Source of the DNA: UPXZ01 sp049840795
Lineage (GTDB): Bacteria; Bacteroidota; Bacteroidia; Bacteroidales; Paludibacteraceae
Reading direction: 5' to 3'
DNA length: 64,000 nucleotides
NCBI GenBank assembly: GCA_049840795.1
Contig: JASGJK010000031.1
Span: forward strand, 62,001-126,000
Made by a program: the position numbers and the translations under genes. How positions within the stretch are numbered: the first letter of the stretch is position 1; every line of letters starts with the position of its first letter. Below the pieces are notes generated by a model that was not told the DNA's origin, did not search any database, and saw nothing but the letters and a program-made list of their open reading frames with translations. Of the stretch, positions 24,731 to 34,181 are shown one piece after another.

Positions 24731-25990
24731 ATGGGAAATCAAACAACTGTAAAAACCGAAATTTATGCTGAAACGGCTGTTTTAGTAGGACTTATTACGC
24801 CCGACCAACCGGAGGAGCGTGCCTATGAATATTTAGATGAATTGGCTTTTTTAGCCGAAACTGCCGGTGCCGAAGTGAAAAGACATTTCACTCAGCGATT
24901 GGATTATCCGCACCCCAATACCTTTGTGGGACCGGGGAAATTAGAAGAAATTAAAAATTATATCCGTGAAAACGATATTTGGCTGGTGATTTTTGACGAT
25001 GAACTCTCGCCACGCCAATTGCGCAACATCGAAAGAGAGTTGAAATTGAACGACTTAAACGCATTGCAAGATGTAATTGTTTTAGACCGAACAAACCTGA
25101 TTCTTGATATTTTTGCCAAGCGCGCACAGACTGCCAACGCAAAAACACAAGTGGAATTAGCTCAATATCAATATCTTCTGCCGCGCTTAACCGGTATGTG
25201 GACACACTTGGAACGCCAACGAGGTGGCGGAATCGGACGTTACGGACCGGGCGAAACTCAGCTCGAAACCGACCGACGAATTATTCTGAAAAAGATTTCG
25301 TTACTCAAAGAAGACCTCAAAAATATAGACAAACAAATGGCTACGCAACGCAAAAACCGTGGGAAAATGGTGCGTGTAGCGCTGGTTGGCTATACCAATG
25401 TAGGAAAATCTACTATGATGAATTTATTGAGCAAATCGGAGGTTTTTGCCGAAAACAAACTTTTTGCTACGTTAGACACTACTGTAAGAAAGGTAATTGT
25501 GGATAATTTACCTTTTTTATTGTCCGACACGGTTGGTTTTATCCGTAAATTACCACATCATTTGGTCGAGTCGTTCAAATCAACTCTTGACGAAGTACGC
25601 GAAGCCGATTTGTTAATCCATATTGTAGATATTTCGCATCCTAATTTTGAAGAGCAATTGGAAGTAGTAAACCAAACGCTGAAAGAACTCAACAAAGAAG
25701 AAAAACCAACAATATTGGTCTTCAATAAAATAGATGCTTTTACTTACACTCCCAAAGAAGAAGATGATTTAAGTCCTGTGAAACGCGAAAATATCAGTTT
25801 GGAGGAATTTGAAAAATGTGGATGTCGAAGATGCACGATAACTGTATTTTTATTTCGGCTAAGAACAAAACAAATATTGACTGAATTAAAAGATTTGCTT
25901 TATCAAAAAGTAAAGGAAATCCACATTGAACGCTATCCATACAATGATTTTTTATTTGAAAGATATAATGAAGAAGAATTAATCCCATAG
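24731..25990 (+). CDS. hflX: GTPase HflX with a compensated double frameshift near the end
   Basis: A ribosome-associated GTPase that splits stalled ribosomes. The N-terminal HflX domain has HPNTFVGPGKLEEI and GGGIGRYGPGETQLETDRR. The G domain shows G1 VGYTNVGKST, G3 DTVGFIRKLPHHLVESF and G4 FNKIDAF. Between 25816 and 25882 the open frame gives an odd CGCRRCTITVFLFRLRTKQI. Adding one A to the A5 run at about 25812-25816 and removing the T at 25882 gives EKMWMSKMHDNCIFISAKNK then TNIDELKD, restoring the G5 SAK motif. So the 419-residue open frame is a coincidence of two opposite indels, and the real protein is of normal length. Confidence 0.93.
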   Translation: MGNQTTVKTEIYAETAVLVGLITPDQPEERAYEYLDELAFLAETAGAEVKRHFTQRLDYPHPNTFVGPGKLEEIKNYIRENDIWLVIFDDELSPRQLRNIERELKLNDLNALQDVIVLDRTNLILDIFAKRAQTANAKTQVELAQYQYLLPRLTGMWTHLERQRGGGIGRYGPGETQLETDRRIILKKISLLKEDLKNIDKQMATQRKNRGKMVRVALVGYTNVGKSTMMNLLSKSEVFAENKLFATLDTTVRKVIVDNLPFLLSDTVGFIRKLPHHLVESFKSTLDEVREADLLIHIVDISHPNFEEQLEVVNQTLKELNKEEKPTILVFNKIDAFTYTPKEEDDLSPVKRENISLEEFEKCGCRRCTITVFLFRLRTKQILTELKDLLYQKVKEIHIERYPYNDFLFERYNEEELIP

Positions 25991-26101
25991 AGGGAAATTG
26001 TTGGGGTTTTGATTTTATCATCTTATTTTTAACTTCTGTTTAGGTGTTTTATTTTTTTAAACTTATTTAAATTCCCTCTTTAGGGAGTTAGGGGGGCAAA
26101 T

Positions 26102-28087
26102 ATGTCAAATTACAGACCACTTACCGAAAAAGAGATAGCAACGTTAGTCGTTTATGGTTGCACAGCCGAAAATTGGGAAAATCTAATCGTTGCCGAAGGT
26201 TTCAAACCCGATTTTATTGCCAATGTTCACTTCTCGGGAAATATAAAACTGGGAAGTTTTGAGAAAGTATTTGAACTCCAGGGTGGCTTTACAAAACACA
26301 GCGGAATTTTTAACTGCTCTTTACATAATTGTGTGATTAGCAACGATGTGTATATTGATAAGATTCACAATTATATAGCTAATTACGAAATTGGTAACGG
26401 AACCTATATTGAGAATACGAACCAGATTCTAATTGATGGTGAATCTACTTTCGGTAATGGAGTTCGCGTACCAGTAATGAATGAGACAGGTGGAAGAGAA
26501 ATTCCTATATATAACGAGCTCTCAGCACCGTTAGCATATATTTTAACTCTTTACCGCCATCGTCCGCAGATGATTGATGTGCTGCAAAATTTGGTTGACG
26601 AATATGCCGAAAAACATAAGTCATCCATCGGGAAAATAGGAGAAAATGTAACTATCGTCAATTGCGGACGTATTAAGAATGTGTGGATAGGAGACCACGC
26701 ATCCATTAAAGGGGCTTCTAATCTGAAGAACGGTACCATTAATAGTAATGCCAAAGCGCCGGTTCTTATCGGGTCGGGTGTGAAATGCAACGATTTTATT
26801 ATTAGTTCGGGAGTTTCTATCAGTGATTCTACGCTGATTTCCAAGTGCTTTGTAGGACAAGGATGTATTATGGACAAACATTACTCGGCATTAGATTCGT
26901 TGTTTTTCTCCAACTGTCAAGGAATGCATGGCGAAGCAACAGCTATTTTTGCCGGACCTTACACCGTTACACATCATAAATCGACACTCTTGATTGCCGG
27001 AATGTATTCCTTTTTGAATGCCGGAAGTGGCTCAAATCAAAGTAACCATATGTACAAACTTGGTCCAATCCATCAAGGAATTGTAGAACGTGGCTCTAAA
27101 ACCACCAGTGATTCGTATTTACTTTGGCCCTCAAAAGTGGGAGCTTTCACCTTGGTGATGGGACGCCATATTTCACATTCCGATACAACTGATTTGCCGT
27201 TTTCCTATTTGATAGAAAACGCTACCGAGAGTTTTTTGGTGCCGGGAGTGAACTTGCGAAGTGTTGGTACCATTCGCGATGCTCAAAAATGGCCCAAACG
27301 TGATAATCGTGCCGATGATGTGAAATTAGACCCTATAAATTTCAATCTGTTGAGTCCTTATACCATTCAAAAAATGTTCAAAGGAATTGAAGTGCTTCAA
27401 AATCTAAAAAAAATATCCGGTGAAACCTCTGAACTTTATACCTATCAAAATTGTAAGATAAAAAAATCATCGCTTAATAAAGGCATTGAACTGTATAATA
27501 TCGGAATTTTTAAATTTCTCGGTAATTCATTAATCAGTAAAATTCAAAAAGAAAGTTTTGTCGATTTTGATGGGCTGATTCGCTCTTTGAGTAAAAAAGA
27601 CGAAATAGGACTTGGAGATTGGATTGATTTAGCCGGTCTGATAGCTCCGAAAACGGAGGTCGAAAAGCTGATGAATGATATTGAAGCCAATAACGTGTCA
27701 CTTGTCGATATTCAAAAAAGGCTAAAAGATATGCACAGTCATTATTATGAGTATGAATGGACTTGGGCGCAGGAAAAATTAGAAACGTATTGGGGAAAAC
27801 CAATAAAGAATATTGACAAAGAAGCCATAATTTCGTTGATAGAACTATGGAAAAAATCAGTAGTGAAATTGGATGAGTTGATTTATGATGATGCCAAAAA
27901 AGAATTTAATTTGATCTCTCGAATTGGTTTTGGAGTGGACGGAGATGAGGAGCAAAAACACAAGGATTTTGAATCGGTACGAGGTAGTTTTGAAAAAAAT
28001 CCGTTCGTAAAAGAAGTTTTAAACCATATCCAAATCAAAACAGAATTAGGAAATAACGCAATAGAATTAATTCAATCTGCCCCCTAA
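26102..28087 (+). CDS. DUF4954 family protein (left-handed beta-helix)
   Basis: A 661-residue protein typical of Bacteroidetes, spirochaetes and a few other groups. The start MSNYRPLTEKEIATLVVYGC TAEN matches the family, and residues about 40-330 contain hexapeptide-like repeats (GNIKLGSF, CVISNDVYIDKIHNYIANYE, VWIGDHASIKGASNLKNGTI, VLIGSGVKCNDFIISSGVSI) like sugar-nucleotide acyltransferases of the LbetaH fold. No acyltransferase catalytic His is obvious. FAGPYTVTHHKSTLLIAGMY and MGRHISHSDTTDLPFSYLIE are family-conserved. The helical C-terminal third (about 470-661) is unassigned. A role in nucleotide-sugar metabolism is inferred only from the fold. Confidence 0.85.
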   Translation: MSNYRPLTEKEIATLVVYGCTAENWENLIVAEGFKPDFIANVHFSGNIKLGSFEKVFELQGGFTKHSGIFNCSLHNCVISNDVYIDKIHNYIANYEIGNGTYIENTNQILIDGESTFGNGVRVPVMNETGGREIPIYNELSAPLAYILTLYRHRPQMIDVLQNLVDEYAEKHKSSIGKIGENVTIVNCGRIKNVWIGDHASIKGASNLKNGTINSNAKAPVLIGSGVKCNDFIISSGVSISDSTLISKCFVGQGCIMDKHYSALDSLFFSNCQGMHGEATAIFAGPYTVTHHKSTLLIAGMYSFLNAGSGSNQSNHMYKLGPIHQGIVERGSKTTSDSYLLWPSKVGAFTLVMGRHISHSDTTDLPFSYLIENATESFLVPGVNLRSVGTIRDAQKWPKRDNRADDVKLDPINFNLLSPYTIQKMFKGIEVLQNLKKISGETSELYTYQNCKIKKSSLNKGIELYNIGIFKFLGNSLISKIQKESFVDFDGLIRSLSKKDEIGLGDWIDLAGLIAPKTEVEKLMNDIEANNVSLVDIQKRLKDMHSHYYEYEWTWAQEKLETYWGKPIKNIDKEAIISLIELWKKSVVKLDELIYDDAKKEFNLISRIGFGVDGDEEQKHKDFESVRGSFEKNPFVKEVLNHIQIKTELGNNAIELIQSAP

Positions 28088-28211
28088 CCACTGAATGGGG
28101 GTAAGTAAAAAAATAAACCGTTTTATTTGCTTTACAACAATCATTACATTATACACAAAATTAAATAAGTCTTTCATATTCCCCCTCAGGGGGTAGAGGC
28201 AGATATATCTT

Positions 28212-29381
28212 ATGAACAATTTTAATTTTTACAGTCCCACTTTTTTTAAATTCGGGAAAAATACCGAAAGTGAAGTAGGTAAATTGGGTGAAACGTTTTG
28301 GCGGAAACAGAGTCTTGATACATTACGGAGGAGGTTCTGTAGTGAAAAGCGGATTGTTAGACAGCGTAAAATCATCGTTGGATGCCGAAAATATATTCCA
28401 CATTGAACTTGGAGGGGTAAAGCCCAATCCCAGAAGTGGTTTGGTGTACGATGGAATTCGCCTTTGCCGGAAAACAATATAGACTTTATTTTGCCTGTTG
28501 GCGGAGGAAGTGCCATTGATTCAGCCAAAGCCATCGCTATAGGAGTGCCTTACAATGGCGATTTTTGGGATTTTTATTGTGGAAAACGAATTGAAGAGGC
28601 ATTGTCCGTTGGTACTATTCTAACCATTTCGGCAGCGGGCAGCGAAGCCTCTTCCTCCTCGGTTATTACGCACGAAAACGGAATGCAGAAACGGGGAACC
28701 GGAAGCGATTTGATTCGTCCGTTATTTTCAATTCTTAATCCGGAACTTGCCACCACGTTACCTCCTTATCAGATTGCCTGTGGAGCTACAGATATGTTTG
28801 CACATGTTTTGGAACGTTATTTTACAAACACCAAAGAGGTTGAAATAACTGACAGACTCTGTGAGGGAATAATGCTTACCATTCTTAAAGAAGCTCCAAA
28901 AGCCGTTTCAAATCCGAAAAACTATGATGCTCAAGCCAATCTGATGTGGGCTGGTATGGTTGCCCATAACGATATTTGCGGTGTCGGTCGTGAGCAAGAT
29001 TGGAGTACGCATCAATTGGAGCACGAACTTTCAGCACTTTATGATGTTGCACACGGAGCCGGATTAGCAGTGATGTTTCCGGCTTGGATGAAATATAATT
29101 TACATCAAGATATACATCGCTTTGTGCAACTTGCTACCCGCGTTTTTGGTTGTGAGTTAGGTAGCGATCCGGAAAAGACAGCGAATGAAGGGGTTCTGAA
29201 GTTTGAAGAGTTTTTAAGATCAATCGGAATGCCGACACGTTTCAGAGAACTCGGAGCAAGAAGGGAAGATATTCCTACTTTGATTGATATGTTGAAAATT
29301 GAAGATCGCTCGGTGGGGAATTTTGTAAAATTGAAAAAAGAGGATGTTGTGAGAATCTATGAAATAGCATCCGAAGAATAA
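28212..29381 (+). CDS. Iron-containing alcohol dehydrogenase (BdhA/YqhD-like), two frameshifts
   Basis: An NAD(P)H-dependent group III alcohol/aldehyde reductase. Three frames join into one protein of about 388 residues: MNNFNFYSPTFFKFGKNTES then EVGKL to about 28285, then KRFGGNRVLIHYGGGSVVKS to about 28471, then ENNIDFILPVGGGSAIDSAK to 29381. An extra G in GGG near 28285 and a missing G near 28470 explain the breaks. GGGSAIDSAKAIA binds the nucleotide. Metal ligands are the Asp and His in GATDMFAHVLERYF and two His in the STHQLEHELSALYDVAHGAG region. GGG-VVKSG and the rest follow the butanol dehydrogenase subfamily. It may reduce aldehydes in fermentation. Confidence 0.88.
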
Positions 29382-29410
29382 CCTCATTAATTTGATTATT
29401 ATCTCATATA

Positions 29411-29443
29411 GCAGTCGCGGTAAGAAGTCGTGACTGTTTTTTT
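29411..29443 (+). terminator. Intrinsic terminator after the alcohol dehydrogenase
   Basis: CAGTCGCG (29412-29419) can pair with the CGTGACTG segment (29429-29436), and a run of seven T follows at 29437-29443. It lies 30 bases after the stop codon at 29381. Confidence 0.7.
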
Positions 29444-29609
29444 GTATAAAATATTATTTCGGTATAAAAAATAGATTTTATGTTGTTTGTATAAATACTC
29501 TCCAAAAGTGACTATTTATTTAAATAATGTGAAAATGCTATTTCCCGAAAAACTTTTCTCAAAACGAGTTGTTAAACAGATAAATAATTTAATTAAAATC
29601 GTTCTAAAT

Positions 29610-30164
29610 ATGAATAAATTTAAGGTTGGCGTAATTGTTGGAAGTTTACGCAAAGAATCATACAGTAGAAAAGTGGCAAAAGCGTTAATTGAAAACGCTC
29701 CTGAATCGTTTAGTTTCGAGTTCATCGAAATAGAAAGTTTGGAATTATACAATGAAGAGTACGATGCCCGCTCTCCACAATCCTACACAGATTTTAGAAA
29801 TAAAGTCAAGGGTGTGGACGCTGTATTATTTGTTACTCCTGAATATAATCGTTCCATTCCCGGAGTTTTGAAAAATGCGCTTGACGTAGCCTCACGTCCT
29901 TGGGGGCAGAGCGTGTGGGGAGGAAAGCCGGCAGCAATTGTAAGTGTAACCATTGGTACAACAGGTGCTTTCGGAGCAAATCATCACCTTCGTCAGATAG
30001 TGTCGTTTTTGGATATGCCTGCTCTGGCGCAGCCTGAAGCTTACATCAGTAATGCAATGTCGTTGTTTGACGAAAATGGAAAACTACTTGTTGATTCTAC
30101 CAAAAGCTTTTTTGCAACGTTTATGACTGCTTTCGAAGGATGGATAAAACGCTTTGTAGGCTAA
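29610..30164 (+). CDS. NADPH-dependent FMN reductase
   Basis: A 184-residue flavodoxin-fold reductase. The start at 29610 (MNKFKVGVIVGSLRKESYSR) begins right at the first beta strand; the frame extends 41 codons upstream with AT-rich, low-complexity sequence and is unlikely to be real there. GSLRKESYSRKVAKAL binds the FMN phosphate. PEYNRSIPGVLKNALDVASR is the signature of the ArsH/azoreductase-like family, and GTTGAFGANHHLRQIVSFLD is typical of its C-terminal half. It likely reduces quinones or flavins in the cytoplasm. There is no operon evidence beyond direction. Confidence 0.88.
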   Translation: MNKFKVGVIVGSLRKESYSRKVAKALIENAPESFSFEFIEIESLELYNEEYDARSPQSYTDFRNKVKGVDAVLFVTPEYNRSIPGVLKNALDVASRPWGQSVWGGKPAAIVSVTIGTTGAFGANHHLRQIVSFLDMPALAQPEAYISNAMSLFDENGKLLVDSTKSFFATFMTAFEGWIKRFVG

Positions 30165-30247
30165 TCCATTTTATTTATTTACAAAAATACATTAACTTTA
30201 CCTTTTCAAAAAATGATTTTGGAAAGGTAATTTTATTTTAAATCATT

Positions 30248-31482
30248 ATGTCTGAAAACAAGAAACTAAATCTGTCTTCTGAGAATATAAATCTGGAAAT
30301 CAATCTTCCGGCATCCAAGAGTATCAGCAATAGAGCTTTAATTCTAAATGCGTTGTCGTACAGCCCTTACGATGTGCAAAATTTATCTGACTGTGATGAT
30401 ACAAAGGTGATGTTGCAAATGTTTGATTCTAACTCCAATAAATTCGATATTGGAGCAGCCGGTACTTCAATGCGTTTTTTAACTGCATTTTTGGCTAAAA
30501 CAGTTGGTCAATGGGAGATTACCGGTAGCGAACGGATGAAACAACGTCCGATAAAAGTATTGGTTGATGCGATTAATTCGCTGGGTGGAAAAATCGAATA
30601 CATAGAGAAGGAAGGATTCCCACCGTTACGAATTTTCGGAAGCGCAATGATGGGCGGCGAAATCAGTTTGGACGGCGGAATCAGCAGTCAGTACATTTCA
30701 GCTTTGATGATGATTGCACCGTATATGGTAAACGGACTCAAAATCACGTTGACGGGAAACGTCATTTCAAAACCGTATATTTTGATGACTGCCGGAATGA
30801 TGAAAGACTTTGGGGTGGAGGTAACTTTTTCGGGGAATATCATTGATATTAGACCCCAAACGTATAAGCCCATTCTATATACTGTGGAAAGTGATTGGAG
30901 TGCTGCTTCGTATTGGTATGAGATACTTGCCCTCGCCGGAAAAGGAAAAATTACATTGAAGAGGCTGCGTCAAAATAGTTTACAAGGTGATTGCGAAGCG
31001 AAAAATATCTTCAAGAGTTTAGGTGTAAAAACAGAATATGTTGATAATAACGTAACGTTACTATCTTCTCCTCTTTCCTTGAGTGGAAGGGGAGGGAGTG
31101 AGATTTTAAAATACAATTTTTCCAACGTTCCCGACCTTGCCCAAACGGTGGTGGTTACTTGTTGTCTGAAAATATTCCGTTTGAATTTAGCGGTTTACAA
31201 AGCCTTCGCATTAAAGAAACCAACCGGATTTTAGCCTTGAAAAATGAACTGGCGAAATTAGGTTATGTCATTACCGAAAAAGATGATGACAAACTTCTGT
31301 GGAATGGTGAACGATGTGAAAAACAGGATATTCCGGTCATTGAAACTTACGAAGACCATCGTATGGCTATGGCATTTGCTCCGGCAGCATTGCTTTTTTC
31401 CATCGAAATAGAGAATCCACACGTAGTGAGTAAATCGTATCCCGGATTTTGGAAAGACATAGAGCAAATAAATAATCTTTAA
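30248..31482 (+). CDS. aroA: 3-phosphoshikimate 1-carboxyvinyltransferase (EPSP synthase), one frameshift, internal repeat insertion
   Basis: Step six of the shikimate pathway. The start is at 30248, and motifs run LPASKSISNRALILNALS, GTSMRFLTAFLA, GGISSQYISALMMIAPYM, SDWSAASYWYEI, FSNVPDLAQTVVVTCC in the first frame. The second frame, open from about 31159, supplies FEFSGLQSLRIKETNRI, ALKNELAKLGYVI and YEDHRMAMAFAPAALLF. One base is missing near 31160. About 411 residues results, normal. Between VTLL and KYNFSNV the protein reads SSPLSLSGRGGSEI, which corresponds to a GC-rich palindromic repeat at 31064-31102 that interrupts the usual loop in frame. Substrate-binding residues away from this loop look intact. 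Confidence 0.9.
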
Positions 31483-31505
31483 GCAAAACACTAAACAGAG
31501 AATTA

Positions 31506-32240
31506 ATGAAAGCCCTAATTTTTGCAGCCGGACTCGGAACACGTCTGAAACCCATCACCGATAATCTTCCTAAAGCATTGGTCCCCATTAATGGAAAACC
31601 GTTACTCGAACATATTATATTAAAATTAAAAACCGCCGGGTTTGATGAAATTATTGTGAATGTACATCACTTCCCCGATTTAATTATTAATTTTTTGAAA
31701 GAAAAAAATAATTTTGGAATCAGAGTTGAAATTTCAGATGAACGTGATAACTTGTTAGATACCGGAGGAGGGATAAAAAAAACAGAGAATTTCTTTTCCG
31801 ATGGAATGCCTTTTTTAGCTCACAATGTGGATATTCTTTCCAATGTGGATTTACGAGAATTATATGACTTTCACCGTAAACAGGCTGGTGTATTGAGTAC
31901 ATTGGTTGTAAATAAACGTGAAACATTTCGTTATTTACTTTTTAACAACGATAACAACTTATGTGGTTGGATTAACGAAAAAACGAATGAAACCAAACCT
32001 CATCCAAACATAAATCCTGCTTATTATAAAAAGTTGGCTTATTCAGGAATACAGATTATTTCTCCCCAAATATTTGATGCAATGAAAAGTCATAGCGATA
32101 AATTTCCTATTATGGATTTTTATCTTCAAAATTGCCATACTCAAAAAATAAAAGGATACATTCCGGAGAATTTGAGAGTGATAGATGTGGGGAAAATTAA
32201 CGTTTTGGATGAAGCAGAGGAATTTATATTACATTATTAA
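31506..32240 (+). CDS. Nucleotidyltransferase family protein (sugar-1-phosphate type, MurU/HddC-like)
   Basis: A 244-residue NTP_transferase. MKALIFAAGLGTRLKPITDN and LPKALVPINGKPLLEHI give the nucleotide-binding GxGTRxxPxTxxxPK signature, and HNVDILSNVDLRELYDFH holds the metal-binding Asp. The DTGGGIKKTENFF loop and IMDFYLQNCHTQKIKGY-type ending resemble MurNAc-1-P uridylyltransferase (MurU) and heptose-1-P guanylyltransferases. There are 23 bases between it and aroA, so co-transcription is likely. The substrate sugar is not decided by sequence. Confidence 0.87.
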   Translation: MKALIFAAGLGTRLKPITDNLPKALVPINGKPLLEHIILKLKTAGFDEIIVNVHHFPDLIINFLKEKNNFGIRVEISDERDNLLDTGGGIKKTENFFSDGMPFLAHNVDILSNVDLRELYDFHRKQAGVLSTLVVNKRETFRYLLFNNDNNLCGWINEKTNETKPHPNINPAYYKKLAYSGIQIISPQIFDAMKSHSDKFPIMDFYLQNCHTQKIKGYIPENLRVIDVGKINVLDEAEEFILHY

Positions 32241-32270
32241 TACAATGGTTCGTTATAAAACCAAAGTCCT

Positions 32271-32910
32271 TTAAGCAGCAATTTTGGCCCAAAGCCTAAG
32301 TTCTTTAATTCTTTGTTTATTTTTCTTAGAGTTTGTGTTTATACCGAACTTGCGAATAAATGTATTTAACAGTAATTTATTGTTATACATAGTTTTATAA
32401 TCAGACATTGAAAATTGGTCATCCTTATTTGTTTTAGTGTTCAACCATTCAATTTTAGCTATATTGACAGCGGTCAAGGCAGCATTAAAATGAAAGTTCA
32501 GTTTATTCTCACTTCGTGCCTGAGAATTGCTCAAGCCGCAGTATTGTTTTGCATCTCTGTACAAAAACTCAATTTGAAAGCGGGAACGATAATAGCTGAC
32601 GATTTTTTCAGCCTCCATTTTCAAATCTGTTGAAAAGTAGAGTTTTCCGGCAATCTCTTTGCCGTTTTTATAAAAACCAGCCACAGCCGGATTTATTTCT
32701 CTTTCAAATGCTTTGCTGTAAACAATTGCAGAATAAACTTTTAATTGGTCAGTTGACACGGTGAGTGTAAAGTAATTCATATCGAGTTGACAGGGATTGA
32801 TTTTGCCGTCAAATTTCCTTGGCCTGCCCTTTTTGCCCGTAGCTTGGCCACAGTGAATGTATTGCAATACGGCATCATCGCGAAGCCTGCTTATAAAATG
32901 TTGGGGAATT
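32271..32910 (-). pseudogene. IS4-like transposase, C-terminal remnant
   Basis: About 200 C-terminal residues of a DDE transposase: SYYRSRFQIEFLYRDAKQYC is the YxxRFxIExxYRDxK signature carrying the last catalytic Glu of IS4-type enzymes, preceded by GRPRKFDGKINPCQLDM and followed by SENKLNFHFNAALTAVNIAK. The first two acidic residues and the N-terminal half are missing. No start codon suits it (the frame begins within a non-coding junction at about 32905-32940). Terminal inverted repeats were not found. It abuts the zincin fragment at 32906, so insertion and deletion removed the 5' part of that gene. Confidence 0.75.
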
Positions 32911-33202
32911 AAGGTCTCTTTCGGATATTGGGTCGGATGCTACTCACGAAATGTTACATACGGTAAGATTAGGACATCCTTTTGAGATAACACAAACAGA
33001 AGACACTAAATTATTGATGGTAGCTCCCAATTCGTTTGTTTCTACACCTACAACAGATGCAAACATTGTGAATAATGTTATGAATTATCCGATGGTAACA
33101 ATAGATGGGCAAAAAAGCACTAATCAAAATTCATTGACAAAAGGCCAACTGAATTTTATGATAAATGAGATAAATTTACAAAATCAGGGATGGTTTCTTT
33201 AA
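32906..33202 (+). pseudogene. C-terminal fragment with an HExxH zincin motif
   Basis: The open frame after the transposase junction reads GELRSLSDIGSDATHEMLHT then VRLGHPFEITQTEDTKLL. HEMLHTVRLGH is an HExxHxxxxxH zinc-binding motif, with the third His where metzincins have it, but Arg instead of Gly. It continues to GQLNFMINEINLQNQGWFL. The catalytic part is only about 90 residues and has no promoter or start of its own, so it is the 3' end of a larger gene, cut off by the IS4-like insertion. Similar ends occur on large secreted or Rhs-type polymorphic proteins in Bacteroidetes, but I cannot name the parent with certainty. Confidence 0.6.
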
Positions 33203-33345
33203 ATATAATTCTGCATTAACCCCTGAACAAAACACTAATTTATATGAACAATATTATAAGTAGCTGAACAGAATTAGTTTAACATGTTTAATTTGTATAT
33301 TATTGATTTTTAAAACCTTACATATACGTGTATTAGCGATTAATT

Positions 33346-33843
33346 ATGAACACTTACTTAAAAACTATTGGCTTAATTTTCCCGGCACACCTGTTGGTAA
33401 TAAATAAGTATAACCTATTTATTATTATCTTGTTTTCTGCTTTTTCTTGCTCTTCCATAAAAAATCAACAGGAATACAAACTCGTGCAATACGATGATTT
33501 GACAAAAAAAAATGTGTACATTGTTGTTGAAAAAATGCCTGTTTACAAAAAAGGAGAAAAAGATTTTTTGGACGATTTTATAAAATCTTTTGATTATGAT
33601 TATTCCCTGCATTTAGACGAGAATATTCAAACAATGTTGCGACTACAATTTGTTATTGACAGTAAAGGGCATTTAATTGGAGCAAGGATTTACGATAAAA
33701 AGCCTGAAATCCTAACAAACTTTGAAAAAGCGGGATTAAAAGCATTAGTATTACTTCAAAGTTGGGAAGCTGGAAAACATAACGGCAAAAATGTCAATGT
33801 AATACTAACAAGGATAATAAATGTAGATTATAATAACAGATAA
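33346..33843 (+). CDS. Lipoprotein with TonB C-terminal-like domain
   Basis: A 165-residue protein. After a long basic/hydrophobic leader (MNTYLKTIGLIFPAHLLVIN) the signal has LFIIILFSAFSC with lipobox FSC. Residues about 55-165 contain RLQFVIDSKGHLIGARIYDK and GLKALVLLQSWEAGKHNGKN then VNVILTRIINVDY, the WxxGKxNGKxVxV ending of the TonB C-terminal domain (energy transducer TonB type). No transmembrane TonB N-terminus or proline-rich linker is present, so it is not a full TonB; small periplasmic or lipoprotein domains of this kind are common in Bacteroidetes. The role is unknown. Confidence 0.75.
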   Translation: MNTYLKTIGLIFPAHLLVINKYNLFIIILFSAFSCSSIKNQQEYKLVQYDDLTKKNVYIVVEKMPVYKKGEKDFLDDFIKSFDYDYSLHLDENIQTMLRLQFVIDSKGHLIGARIYDKKPEILTNFEKAGLKALVLLQSWEAGKHNGKNVNVILTRIINVDYNNR

Positions 33844-34148
33844 ATCACCTGATACCGCAGATTTGCAATCTGTGGTTTGCCCTCGCACAGATTGCAAATC
33901 CGTGTGTTGTTTGGTTAGAACAAGAAATAATTGCTTTTTCAAAGCAACGCACAAGTTACAAATTCGCGCGAGTGAGAGTGGCTGCGGGTGAGGTTCAGCT
34001 TAAATAAGATTAAAATCCTTGATTCTTATAAGTTTCTGATGATCAGAATGAGTGGTTTTTAAATATTCATAGAATCAAACGTTTAATAACTTGCGAAAGT
34101 TGAATTATTTTATAAATACGATTTTTACTCTACGTTTTCCTTAAAAAA
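33844..34148. repeat. Stem-loop in a gene-free gap before murF-alr
   Basis: A perfect 15-bp stem (GATTTGCAATCTGTG at 33860-33874 and its complement at 33886-33900) with an 11-base loop lies 17 bases after the stop codon at 33843. It has no T-tract. It is related in wording (GATTTG-AATC) to repeats near 6265 and in the gap at 5765-6420. Nothing else is seen before the promoter at 34152. Confidence 0.65.
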
Positions 34149-34151
34149 ATG

Positions 34152-34159
34152 TACCTTTG
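34152..34159 (+). promoter_or_regulatory. -7 promoter box for murF-alr
   Basis: TACCTTTG matches TAnnTTTG, 22 bases before the ATG at 34182. It overlaps an in-frame ATG at 34149, which supports choosing 34182 as the start. Confidence 0.55.
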
Positions 34160-34181
34160 TATTCCCAATTTCGATTCAAAG

